64,000 nucleotides of DNA from assembly GCF_018785315.1 (NCBI RefSeq), contig NZ_WQPN01000054.1:1-64000 (forward strand). Direction: 5' to 3'. A program made the translations under genes and the position numbers. The notes under the pieces were generated by a model. That model saw only the letters and a list, made by a program, of their open reading frames with translations, was not told the origin of the DNA and ran no database searches. Positions 16,655-25,504 of the stretch are shown in pieces. The first letter of the stretch is position 1. Each line of letters opens with the position of its first letter. Source of the DNA: Clostridium sp. MCC353. GTDB lineage: Bacteria; Bacillota; Clostridia; Lachnospirales; Lachnospiraceae.

Positions 16655-17779
16655 ATGAGTGTTAGAATTGATATAGAAAATGTGGTGAAACAGTATGACA
16701 ATGGTAAGATTACCATAATACCGGATCTGACCGTTCATATTAAAAACGGAGAATTTTTCACTTTATTAGGCCCCTCCGGATGTGGAAAAACGACGCTGCT
16801 TCGTATGATTGCAGGATTTAATTCTGTGGAAGGCGGTAAAATTAAATTCGACGGCCAAGTGATTAACAACATACCGGCAAATAAGCGGAATATCGGCATG
16901 GTTTTTCAGGACTATGCGATTTTCCCTCATATGACGGTGAAAGAAAATGTTGCATACGGTTTAAAACTGCGCAGGCTCTCCAAACGTGAAATTGCGGAAA
17001 AAGCGGATGAGATTATGAAGACCGTAAAAATAGACCAGTATCAGGACCGGCTGCCTGAAAAGCTGTCGGGCGGCCAGCGCCAGCGTGTGGCCCTGGCCCG
17101 GGCTATCGTGATCCGCCCCAACGTGCTTCTTATGGATGAACCGCTTTCCAATCTGGACGCAAAGCTGAGGGTGGATATGCGCACAGTCATAAAAGAGATC
17201 CAGCAGGAAGTGGGAATTACGACGGTTTATGTAACCCATGACCAGGAAGAAGCTCTGGCCATCTCTGACAGAATTGCTGTCATGAACGGAGGTGTGATCC
17301 AGCAGATGGGAAGGCCGAGGGACATATACAGCCGTCCTGCCAATGTGTTCGTGTCCACATTTATCGGGCATTCCAATTTGCTGGGAGGAAAACTCCATGT
17401 GGAGAACGGGACTTGCAGTGTGGTTTTCGCCAATGGTTTTGAGGTTAGGATGAATAATCTGGTTGATTCGGTTACCGACGGGATGGAGGTCATTGTGGCG
17501 GTCCGTCCGGAAGAGTTTTCAGTGGCGCAGGGAGGGTTGGAAGCAGAAATACATAAGGCCACATTTTTAGGACAGAACATGAATTACCAGGTCCGCTTCG
17601 CAGATCATGTGAGCTGGAACCCGGAACTTGTCAATGAATTTGTGCAGGATATGGGGACTGCCCACACGTTTTATCACGAGGGAGACAAAATCTGCCTGAT
17701 CCCCAATGCCGCCAAGATCAACGTATTCACCAAGGATGGAACGGCAAGCCTGATGAAGGATGTGATGAAGAATGAGTAA
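16655..17779 (+). CDS. ABC transporter ATPase (AfuC/PotA type)
   Basis: A 374-aa ATPase with Walker A GPSGCGKTT, Q-loop VFQDYAIFPHM, signature LSGGQRQRVALARA, Walker B VLLMDEPLSNLD and the switch His in YVTHDQEEA. A C-terminal TOBE-like regulatory domain covers about residues 240-374. It powers import with the adjoining two-domain permease. The ATG at 16655 has AGGGA at good distance; upstream in-frame TTG and ATG codons lack this. It overlaps the permease start by 8 bases, giving tight coupling. Confidence 0.9.
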   Translation: MSVRIDIENVVKQYDNGKITIIPDLTVHIKNGEFFTLLGPSGCGKTTLLRMIAGFNSVEGGKIKFDGQVINNIPANKRNIGMVFQDYAIFPHMTVKENVAYGLKLRRLSKREIAEKADEIMKTVKIDQYQDRLPEKLSGGQRQRVALARAIVIRPNVLLMDEPLSNLDAKLRVDMRTVIKEIQQEVGITTVYVTHDQEEALAISDRIAVMNGGVIQQMGRPRDIYSRPANVFVSTFIGHSNLLGGKLHVENGTCSVVFANGFEVRMNNLVDSVTDGMEVIVAVRPEEFSVAQGGLEAEIHKATFLGQNMNYQVRFADHVSWNPELVNEFVQDMGTAHTFYHEGDKICLIPNAAKINVFTKDGTASLMKDVMKNE

Positions 17780-19427
17780 AATGAAGAAAAAAATGGATTT
17801 TTGGACGGCTGTGACCATCATAATTGCGGCTTTATTCATCCTGTTTTTGATTTATCCCCTGTTTTCCCTGTTCCTTACCGGATTTCAGAATCCTGAAACC
17901 GGCCAGTTTACCATGGATAATTTCATCCGTTTTTTCAGGAAGAAGTATTACTATCAGACCTTATTCAACAGTTTGAAAATTGCGGTCTGCGTAACCTGCA
18001 TTGCAATAGTGACCGGCTCAGCCCTGGCCTACTTTATGAGTTTTTATAAAATACATTTCAGCTCGGCGTTGGAAATCCTGATCATCATTTCCATGCTTTC
18101 TCCGCCGTTTATCGGCGCCTATTCCTGGATTCTGCTTCTGGGACGGAGCGGAGCCATAACTGTTTTTTTCAAAAATGTTTTTGGAATTACAACGCCAAGC
18201 ATTTACGGCTTTGGTGGAATTGTTCTGGTGATGACCCTGAAATTGTTCCCGTTTATTTTCCTGTATGTATCGGGAGCGTTAAAGAAAGTGGATGCCTCAC
18301 TGGTTGAAGCGTCCAGCAGTCTGGGCTGCGGGGCTTTAAAAAATATCTATACCATTATTCTGCCTTTGGTTCTGCCGACGCTTTTGGCCGGGTCCCTGTT
18401 GGTTTTCATGAATGCATTGGGAGACTTCGGAACACCCCGCCTCATCGGAGAAGGGTTCCAGGTAATGCCGGTTGTGATCTACAACGAATTTGTCAGCGAG
18501 GTGGGAGGAACAGCCAACTTCTCGGCGGCTCTGGCCACGATTCTGGTGTTAATAACAGCCGTTTTGTTCCTGATACAAAAGTATGTGGTAAACAGACTGT
18601 CATTTACAATGAGCTCCATGCGGCCCATTGCCCGGAAAGCCATACATGGATGGAAATCCGCAGTTGTACATCTGTTGATTTATTTTGTGGTTTTCCTGGC
18701 GCTGCTGCCTCAGATTACCGTTATCTTCACTTCTTTTTTGAAGACCCAGGGGTCCCGTTTCCTGAGAGGATTTACCCTGGACAGCTACCGCGCTGTTTTT
18801 AAGAATCTTTCGGACTCCATTTCCAATACCTTGGTTTTTGGCGCTGTGGCTATCACAATTGTTGTGCTGCTGGGCATATTTATCTCCTATATATCGGTGA
18901 GACGCCGCAATGCGGCCACTGGCTTTATCGATATGAGCACCATGTTTCCATATATATTACCTGGTTCTGTATTAGGCATCACCCTGCTTCTGGCATTTAA
19001 TAAGAAGCCGCTTCTGCTGAGCGGAACAACTTTTATCATTATCCTGGCCTATGTGATCCGGCGGCTTCCGTATACCCTGCGTTCCAGCGCGGCAATTCTG
19101 TACCAGATCAGCCCCAGCATGGAGGAGGCATCCATCAGCCTTGGATGTTCGCCGTTAAAGACATTTTTTAAAATTACAGTGGTTCTGATGCTGCCGGGGG
19201 TGTTTTCAGGCGCGGTTTTGAGCTGGATTACTATCATTAATGAGTTGAGCGCCTCTCTGATCCTCTATACGGGCGGCACGCGCACTATGTCTGTGGCCAT
19301 CTATACGGAAGTTCTGCGGAGCGGTTATGGGACGGCAGCAGCCATGTCTACGGTTTTAACGGCAATCACCGTGCTGTCTTTAGTCATTTTCTTTAAATTA
19401 TCGGGCCGTAGAAGTGTGGATGTATAG
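17772..19427 (+). CDS. Fused two-domain ABC permease (AfuB/FbpB type)
   Basis: A 551-aa membrane protein with two tandem binding-protein-dependent permease domains (about 15-270 and 290-545), each with six spans and an EAA loop: EASSSLGCGALKNIYTIILP in the first and EASISLGCSPLKTFFKITVV in the second. Fused permeases of this size are typical of the AfuB/FbpB branch, where one polypeptide forms the whole channel. It lies between the ATPase gene and the sensor kinase gene. Confidence 0.88.
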   Translation: MSKMKKKMDFWTAVTIIIAALFILFLIYPLFSLFLTGFQNPETGQFTMDNFIRFFRKKYYYQTLFNSLKIAVCVTCIAIVTGSALAYFMSFYKIHFSSALEILIIISMLSPPFIGAYSWILLLGRSGAITVFFKNVFGITTPSIYGFGGIVLVMTLKLFPFIFLYVSGALKKVDASLVEASSSLGCGALKNIYTIILPLVLPTLLAGSLLVFMNALGDFGTPRLIGEGFQVMPVVIYNEFVSEVGGTANFSAALATILVLITAVLFLIQKYVVNRLSFTMSSMRPIARKAIHGWKSAVVHLLIYFVVFLALLPQITVIFTSFLKTQGSRFLRGFTLDSYRAVFKNLSDSISNTLVFGAVAITIVVLLGIFISYISVRRRNAATGFIDMSTMFPYILPGSVLGITLLLAFNKKPLLLSGTTFIIILAYVIRRLPYTLRSSAAILYQISPSMEEASISLGCSPLKTFFKITVVLMLPGVFSGAVLSWITIINELSASLILYTGGTRTMSVAIYTEVLRSGYGTAAAMSTVLTAITVLSLVIFFKLSGRRSVDV

Positions 19428-19473
19428 TATAATGGATTCAGGATCAGATTTCTGAAAAGGAGCGGGTACAGGC

Positions 19474-21183
19474 ATGGAGAGGACATTCCGGCATTATTGG
19501 GACGATATTAAAAAGAATTTTATTCTATATTCACTGGTGCCTCTGCTTGTACTTGTATTTGTGGGGTATCCGCTGCTCTATCTGTCATTTATGCGGGACC
19601 TTTATCAAAATAATAGAGATTATAATGAAAAAATCTCTTACGAACTGGAAAAAAGCTTGGAACAATATACTGAAATCGTGAACGGTTTTGCCGGGCGTGA
19701 GGAGATTGGCGGGATATTAAAAGGCAGTGAGACGGTTAAAAAAGAGAAACTCTATGAGGAACTATATAAAAAACTCAGGGAAACGTCGCTGTCTCCCCAC
19801 TGTTTTGTGGTGAGCGCAGACGGTAAGGTGATGATGACAACCACAACGCAGATTCCGGATTATATCAATGAGCAGAATTTTACCAAACTGGGTATCGGAC
19901 GGCGAATGACGGAAAATGCAGACAGTGTGATAGTGGAAAGATGCACATCCCAATGGGGAAAAGCTTATTCCATGTGTGTGGGGCGCGCAGTCCGGCAGGA
20001 TGGGCAACTGCTGGGTTTTATTATACTGGATTTACCGGGGGAGAATCTGCAGCAGCTTCTCAAACAGAATTCTTCTTATGAAACGGTGGTGGCGGATAAA
20101 TTCGGATATTTATTTTCGGGTAATATAAGCGATGATTTTATCCGGCATAACAAGCTGATTTCCTCTCTCAGGAACGGGAACGGCAAGGTGGCAGTTGACG
20201 GCAGACGCCGGTATGTGACGTCATCCAGGCTGGCGGATGGGCAGATCAATGTTTATGTCATGATGGACATCGATTACCTGGATAAAATGTTTTTTAATAT
20301 CGGCATTTTGCTTTTGACCGTGGCTTCCGCTTTTACCGCATTGCTGCTGATTACGTCCCAAAGGTTTGCACGCCGTAAAAGCAAGATACTGGACGATATG
20401 GTGGCGGCCCTGCGGAAAGTGCGGAAAGGGGATTTAAACACCAGGCTGGAGGCGGATTCTCAGGATGAACTACAGCTCTTTGCGGAAGAGTATAACCGGA
20501 TGCTGACGGAACTGAAAGAAGTCATGAAGATCAATGAAGAAGTGGTGCGGCAGACGGTGATTACGGAAATCAAACAGCTTGAATCCCAGTTCAATCCCCA
20601 TTTTTTATACAATACCCTGGGAAATATCAAATATATGGCCGTATTTGATCCGGCAGGAGCGCAGAAGATGATCGATGATCTATCGGAAATCCTGCGCTAC
20701 AGTATACGAACGGTGGATTCCCTGTCGCGGCTGGATGAGGATCTGCAGTATACCAGGAACTACCTGGATATTCTGAAGTACCGGTTCCGGGATGCGCTGA
20801 AATGGTCGGTGAACATTGAGGAAGAAGCGTTGGACTGTCTTGTTCCCAAACTGATAATCCAGCCGGTGATCGAAAATGCCATCAATTACGGATTCCGGTC
20901 CCAGACCACTCTTACCATTGATATCAATGCTGTGTTCTGCGGCGGAATGCTGGTTCTGACCATCAAAAATGACGGTGTGGGGATGGACCGGGAAAAACTG
21001 GAAGAGGTGACGGGCCAGTTAGAGCGTGAACATGACACCACAAGGCACATCGGTTTATATAACATACACCGGAGAATCCAGCTTTTATATGGAAGGGAAT
21101 ACGGAGTACAAATAGAGAGTTCGCCTGAGGAGGGAACCTCGGTCATCATCCGGTTTCCGGCTGAGAAGGGGGAAGTGAAATGA
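19474..21183 (+). CDS. Sensor histidine kinase (YesM type)
   Basis: A 569-aa membrane sensor. Span one covers about residues 17-38, an extracellular sensing region about 40-268 and span two about 270-295. A HAMP domain follows (about 300-355, with LRKVRKGDLNTRLEADSQDE), then the His_kinase domain with phosphoacceptor His in LESQFNPHFLYNTLGNIKYM and a HATPase_c domain (IQPVIENAINYG, KNDGVGMD, GLYNIHRRIQLLYG). It transmits an extracellular signal, presumably the transporter's substrate, to the response regulator downstream, with which it overlaps by 4 bases. Confidence 0.9.
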   Translation: MERTFRHYWDDIKKNFILYSLVPLLVLVFVGYPLLYLSFMRDLYQNNRDYNEKISYELEKSLEQYTEIVNGFAGREEIGGILKGSETVKKEKLYEELYKKLRETSLSPHCFVVSADGKVMMTTTTQIPDYINEQNFTKLGIGRRMTENADSVIVERCTSQWGKAYSMCVGRAVRQDGQLLGFIILDLPGENLQQLLKQNSSYETVVADKFGYLFSGNISDDFIRHNKLISSLRNGNGKVAVDGRRRYVTSSRLADGQINVYVMMDIDYLDKMFFNIGILLLTVASAFTALLLITSQRFARRKSKILDDMVAALRKVRKGDLNTRLEADSQDELQLFAEEYNRMLTELKEVMKINEEVVRQTVITEIKQLESQFNPHFLYNTLGNIKYMAVFDPAGAQKMIDDLSEILRYSIRTVDSLSRLDEDLQYTRNYLDILKYRFRDALKWSVNIEEEALDCLVPKLIIQPVIENAINYGFRSQTTLTIDINAVFCGGMLVLTIKNDGVGMDREKLEEVTGQLEREHDTTRHIGLYNIHRRIQLLYGREYGVQIESSPEEGTSVIIRFPAEKGEVK

Positions 21184-22004
21184 TTCGTTTGGTCATTGTG
21201 GAAGATGAATGGATTTTGCGGGCCGGGTTAATACATTCCATTGACTGGGCCTCCCTGGACTGTGTGGTTGCCGGAGAGGCCGGGAACGGAAAAGAAGGGC
21301 TGGAACTGATCCTGAAAGAACGGCCGGATATTGTAATCGCCGATATCAGGATGCCTCTGATGGATGGATTGGAGATGATCTCCGCGGCATCTGACACATA
21401 TCGGTTTTGGAGTATTCTGCTTACCAGCTATTCGGAATTTGAGTATGCGAGACAGGCGATTACCCTTGGAGTATCAAAATATCTGCTGAAACCGGTCAAT
21501 GAAAAGACCCTGTATGAAACACTGGAGCAGTTAACGGAAGACATCAAACGGGAACGGCTTTTGGATAAACTGCTGCAGCGGGTACAGGATACCGGGGTAT
21601 CTGTTGATGACGAAAATCTTCAGGTGCATATGGTAAAAGATGATCCATGCAATTATTATGTTGAAGCGGCCCTGAATGAGATTTATGAGAATTATACCCG
21701 GAAAATCAGTTTGGAGTCCATCGCGGACCGGCTGGAGGTCAGTTCCAGCTATCTGACCCGCAAATTCCGGGAAACCACCCGCCATTCCTTTCTGGATTAT
21801 TTAAACCAGTACAGGGTAATTAAAGCGATTCAGCTAATGGGGACGGGAAAATACAGGTTTGGAGAGATCGCAGAACTGGTGGGCTTTTCCAGCGAGAAAC
21901 ATTTCTACGGCGTGTTCCGTAAGTATACCCATATGACGCCTTCGGAGTTTATCAAAGAAAAAGTCTCCATCGTAATGACAGACCTGGATATCAAAGAAAA
22001 ATAG
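21180..22004 (+). CDS. Response regulator, REC-AraC (YesN type)
   Basis: A 274-aa regulator with an N-terminal receiver domain (about 1-118: VEDEW acidic pocket, phosphoacceptor Asp in VIADIRMPLMDG, Lys in YLLKPV). A C-terminal AraC helix-turn-helix pair follows (about 170-265, ISLESIADRLEVSSSYLTRK and the signature IAELVGFSSEKHFYGVFRKY). Shorter than many YesN proteins because the linker is brief. It is co-transcribed with the kinase and probably activates the transporter genes upstream. Confidence 0.92.
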   Translation: MIRLVIVEDEWILRAGLIHSIDWASLDCVVAGEAGNGKEGLELILKERPDIVIADIRMPLMDGLEMISAASDTYRFWSILLTSYSEFEYARQAITLGVSKYLLKPVNEKTLYETLEQLTEDIKRERLLDKLLQRVQDTGVSVDDENLQVHMVKDDPCNYYVEAALNEIYENYTRKISLESIADRLEVSSSYLTRKFRETTRHSFLDYLNQYRVIKAIQLMGTGKYRFGEIAELVGFSSEKHFYGVFRKYTHMTPSEFIKEKVSIVMTDLDIKEK

Positions 22005-22033
22005 TTTTGTGTGCAAATAAAGGAGTATATAAA

Positions 22034-23005
22034 ATGACACCAAAGGAACGTATGGAGGCGGCATTAAATCTGCGCCGCCCTGATCAGGTTCCCACCTTTG
22101 AGCTGGAATTCCAGCTTGAGGAGGAATTATACGGCAGAAAGTTTATTACCCAGGACATAAGGCCGGAGAATCTTGGGAAGCTTTCAAAGGCCCAGAGGCA
22201 GGGCAGGATGTATGAATTAGCCGAATATATGATTCAGGTTTACACGGATTTGGAGTATTCTGTGATACCGGCATACGGCCCCCACCGGAAAAAACTGACA
22301 GAGGACGGGGACCTGCCCGATGAAACCCGCTGGCTGCACCGGTATCTGTTTGAAATGGCAGAGGGGAAAATGATGCTGGGATTTGAGGGAGACGGTACAT
22401 TTGCAATTCCATCAGGAGAAGATATGTATGAGTTTTCCTATGCTTTGGCAGATGACCCGGATGGGATGAAAAAACTGGCTGGGATGAAAGCAGAAGCGGC
22501 GGTGGAAAGGAATAAGAAGCTGCGTCAGACTGGTGTGGAAGTGCTTATGCTCTGCTCTGACTACTGTTTTAATTCAGGACCATTTTTTTCACCCGCAATG
22601 TTTGAGGAATTCGTTCAGCCCTATCTTGGCCGCATTATTGAAGAAGCGAAAAAAGAAGGGTTTTATGTGATCAAGCATACGGACGGCAACATTCTGCCCA
22701 TTCTGGATCAGATCGTGGAGTGCCGGCCCCATGCCATTCACTCTCTGGACCCCATGGCTGGGATCGATATGGCGGATATCCGGGAGAAGGCCGGTGATAA
22801 AGTATGTCTTTGCGGAAATGTCATCTGTTCCGGTCTCCAGTCGGGAACCGAGCAGGAGCTGATCGACAGCGCTGTGTACTGCTTAACAGAAGGAAAGAAG
22901 GCGCCGGGTTATGTTTATACCACCAGCAACTGCCCGTTTTCCGGCGCGCTGCCAGAACGTTACAGGACAGTTCAGAAGGTGTGGAGGGAATTGCGGGTTT
23001 ATTGA
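22034..23005 (+). CDS. UroD-family protein in transporter operon
   Basis: A 323-aa uroporphyrinogen-decarboxylase-superfamily protein. Features seen are MTPKERMEAALNLRRPDQVP at the N-terminus, IKHTDGNILPILDQIVE and SLDPMAGIDMADIREKAGD in the middle, and KVCLCGNVI near the C-terminus. These match the MtaA/CmuA-like methyltransferase branch. The start at 22034 has AAAGGAG. It lies 30 bases after the response regulator and before phosphoglucomutase, so it probably takes part in using the imported compound (inference). Only modest likeness to the copy at 5214. Confidence 0.82.
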   Translation: MTPKERMEAALNLRRPDQVPTFELEFQLEEELYGRKFITQDIRPENLGKLSKAQRQGRMYELAEYMIQVYTDLEYSVIPAYGPHRKKLTEDGDLPDETRWLHRYLFEMAEGKMMLGFEGDGTFAIPSGEDMYEFSYALADDPDGMKKLAGMKAEAAVERNKKLRQTGVEVLMLCSDYCFNSGPFFSPAMFEEFVQPYLGRIIEEAKKEGFYVIKHTDGNILPILDQIVECRPHAIHSLDPMAGIDMADIREKAGDKVCLCGNVICSGLQSGTEQELIDSAVYCLTEGKKAPGYVYTTSNCPFSGALPERYRTVQKVWRELRVY

Positions 23006-23023
23006 ATCCCGATGGAGGCTGAT

Positions 23024-24727
23024 ATGCATAAGGAGGTATGGGAACAATATAATCTCTGGCGGGAAGAAAAGACCATGCCGTCAGATTTGAAAATTTTGTT
23101 AAACGAGATGAAAGAATCCCCGGAAGAGATCAGGGACAGTTTTTACCGTGACCTGGAATTTGGGACGGGAGGGCTCAGAGGTCTTTTGGGGGCGGGAACA
23201 AACCGGATGAATCTATATACGGTTGGAAAGGCGGCCCAGGGACTGGCTGAACATCTGAAGAAATCTGTATCCGGTCCGGCCAGTGTGGCAATCGCCTATG
23301 ACAGCCGAATAAAATCGGAAGAATTCGCCCGGTATGCGGCCGGCGTTTTAGCGGCAAATGAGATCAGGGTGTGGATTTATCCCCGCCTTCAGCCTACCCC
23401 GGCTCTGTCCTGGGCGGTGCGTGAGTTAAAATGCGATGGCGGAATCTGTATTACTGCCAGCCATAATCCGGCCAGTTACAATGGCTTTAAGGTATACGGA
23501 GGGGATGGATGCCAGATCAGGCCGGAAGAGGTGCGGGAAATACAGGCGGAGATGGACTGTGTGGACTTATTCAGGGACGTGGGTTTTATGGATTTTGATG
23601 AAGGAATAAGGCAGAAGAGAATCCGTATGATCCCCGGGTATATTTTGAATGATTATATTGAACGGAGCTGCCGGGAAGGTGAGACGGAACCTTCCTGTGC
23701 CCGGCTTCGAATCGTATATACGCCTTTAAATGGTGCGGGCAGGGAATGTGTGATGCGGGCTTTGGAAAAACTGGGAGGGATCGAGGTAAGAGTTGTGCCG
23801 GAACAGGAGATGCCGGATGGGAATTTTCCCACCTGTCCCTGCCCCAATCCGGAAAATCATCAGGCCTTAGAAAAGGGGCTGTTTCTTTGCAGAAAACTCC
23901 ATCCGGACCTGCTTCTCGCAACCGACCCAGACTGTGACCGTGTGGGAGCGGCCGCTATAGAGGGGAATGAATGGAAACTTTTGACCGGCAATGAGACCGG
24001 AATCCTGCTGCTAAACTATCTTTGTCTGCTGCGGGGGAAAAAACATGGAGGCCCTAAGGCTGATGTTGCAGTCACTACGATTGTATCCACCGATATGGCA
24101 GACGCGGTATGTAAAAAATATGGAGTGGAATTGAGGCGTACACTGACGGGCTTTAAATACATTGGCGAGCAGATCGGGAGACTGGAGGAGGCCGGAGAAG
24201 CAGGCAGGTATCTGTTTGGCTTCGAGGAAAGCTGCGGCTGTTTGTCCGGGACTCATGTCAGGGATAAGGATGGGGTGAATGCTGTGGTACTGATCTGCAG
24301 GATGGCCGCTTATTATAAGGAAAGAGGCCTCACCTTATGGGATGCGATGAAGGCGCTGTATGAAGAATTCGGATGGTATCAGAATGAACTGCTGAGCTTT
24401 AACTTTGACGGTGCGGACGGCACCCAGGTCATGGAGCGCATCATGAGACTTCTTCGGACCGCAGGGCCTGAACAAATCGGCGGGATGAAAGTGGCCAGTA
24501 TCACGGATTATCAGGTGGGAGTGGGAAATCTGCCGAAGGCGGATGTACTGGAATTCCGGCTGGAAAACGGCGGGAAACTGATCATAAGGCCCAGTGGAAC
24601 GGAGCCTAAGATGAAGGTATACTGTTTTGTCCGGCAGGACAGCCGGGAAGGGGCGCTTGACGCCATGAAAAATTTGACCGGGAGTGCATCCGGGCTCCTG
24701 TTAAGATATCAAAAAGGCGCTGTATAA
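23024..24727 (+). CDS. Phosphoglucomutase/phosphomannomutase
   Basis: A 567-aa alpha-D-phosphohexomutase of the PgcA size class. All four signatures are present: the phosphoserine loop ICITASHNPASYNGFKVYG, the metal loop ATDPDCDRVGAAA, the sugar-specificity loop FGFEESCGCLSGTHV, and the C-terminal phosphate loop IIRPSGTEPKMKVY. It interconverts glucose 1- and 6-phosphate (or mannose equivalents). The start at 23024 follows GGAGG; an earlier ATG at 23012 lacks a site. It ends the transporter/two-component gene run, which suggests the imported substrate yields a hexose phosphate. Confidence 0.93.
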   Translation: MHKEVWEQYNLWREEKTMPSDLKILLNEMKESPEEIRDSFYRDLEFGTGGLRGLLGAGTNRMNLYTVGKAAQGLAEHLKKSVSGPASVAIAYDSRIKSEEFARYAAGVLAANEIRVWIYPRLQPTPALSWAVRELKCDGGICITASHNPASYNGFKVYGGDGCQIRPEEVREIQAEMDCVDLFRDVGFMDFDEGIRQKRIRMIPGYILNDYIERSCREGETEPSCARLRIVYTPLNGAGRECVMRALEKLGGIEVRVVPEQEMPDGNFPTCPCPNPENHQALEKGLFLCRKLHPDLLLATDPDCDRVGAAAIEGNEWKLLTGNETGILLLNYLCLLRGKKHGGPKADVAVTTIVSTDMADAVCKKYGVELRRTLTGFKYIGEQIGRLEEAGEAGRYLFGFEESCGCLSGTHVRDKDGVNAVVLICRMAAYYKERGLTLWDAMKALYEEFGWYQNELLSFNFDGADGTQVMERIMRLLRTAGPEQIGGMKVASITDYQVGVGNLPKADVLEFRLENGGKLIIRPSGTEPKMKVYCFVRQDSREGALDAMKNLTGSASGLLLRYQKGAV

Positions 24728-24745
24728 GAAGCGCCTTTTTGATAT
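24706..24745. terminator. Bidirectional terminator
   Basis: A perfect 15-bp stem (ATATCAAAAAGGCGC with its complement), with A and T runs built in, lies between the convergent phosphoglucomutase and EcfT genes. The phosphoglucomutase stop codon is in the loop. Confidence 0.9.
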
Positions 24746-24787
24746 TTTAACAGAATCCGGCAGTTTGTGACAGGAATGAAGCGGTTT

Positions 24788-25504
24788 TTACAGGAAGATA
24801 AATGCCGAAATTACCATGGATGTGAATAAAATAAAAAAGCAGTAATCATACCATTGCACCGTCATTTTAATAGAATAGGTCCGGTTTTTAGTTCCATCAA
24901 ATCCCTTGGATTCCATGGCCATGGCCACATTTTCCGACCAGTGCATGGTGTTCACCAGCATGGAAAAGATGGGTTTGAAAGACAGGGGCGTGATGCGGTA
25001 TCCCTTCACCTTATAGGCCATGCGGATGGATGCGTATTCCCTTTGGATTGTGGGCAGCAGGTGATAGGCGGCCAGAACTCCGTACGCGAATTTGGGAGAA
25101 AGTCGGCACTGCTGCATCAGACTGTAGATGAATTCTTCCGAATCGGTGGTCAGGGCGAAGAGCATTCCTAAAAATGCGTAGGCGTAGATTCTGAGGGCCA
25201 GCTGGAACGCATTGGAAACAGATGTCATGGAATAGGACATGACGCCGAAATTCAGGGAGCCGGTGACTGGAGCGCCGGGGGCGTTTCCCGTATGAAGGAG
25301 GGCGGCAAAAAAGAGGCTGGCCGCAGCCAGGGTGGCCGGAATCAGGATCTTAACCACTGAAGCCATGCGGACCCTGGAACCGGCAAGGAGGGCCAGACAG
25401 ACCAGAATTAAAAGGCCGTTCAGCCGGGCCGAATAGCTGAAGGAGATCAAAAGGCCGCAGACCAGCACGGTGAAGGCTTTTACAGATGGGTTGATCTTTG
25501 ACAT
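24788..25504 (-). CDS. ykoC: ECF transporter T component (YkoC-like)
   Basis: A 238-aa membrane protein of the CbiQ/EcfT family with several spans. It carries the coupling-helix motif of the family near the C-terminus (AMESKGFDGTKNRTYS, the Ala-x-Arg/Lys-Gly type) and AYKVKGYRITPL. It links the ATPases to the substrate-binding YkoE protein. Its start lies inside the end of the ATPase gene (25-base overlap) with AAGGAG upstream. It is the last gene of the TPP-riboswitch operon, so thiamine or its pyrimidine precursor is the likely cargo. Confidence 0.88.
   Translation of the reverse strand: MSKINPSVKAFTVLVCGLLISFSYSARLNGLLILVCLALLAGSRVRMASVVKILIPATLAAASLFFAALLHTGNAPGAPVTGSLNFGVMSYSMTSVSNAFQLALRIYAYAFLGMLFALTTDSEEFIYSLMQQCRLSPKFAYGVLAAYHLLPTIQREYASIRMAYKVKGYRITPLSFKPIFSMLVNTMHWSENVAMAMESKGFDGTKNRTYSIKMTVQWYDYCFFILFTSMVISAFIFL

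Noticed and set aside
15454-19427. Ferric iron transporter
   Set aside because: Homology to FbpABC/AfuABC alone suggests iron, but the sugar-type two-component system and phosphoglucomutase in the same run, and lack of iron-related neighbours, favour a phosphorylated substrate.
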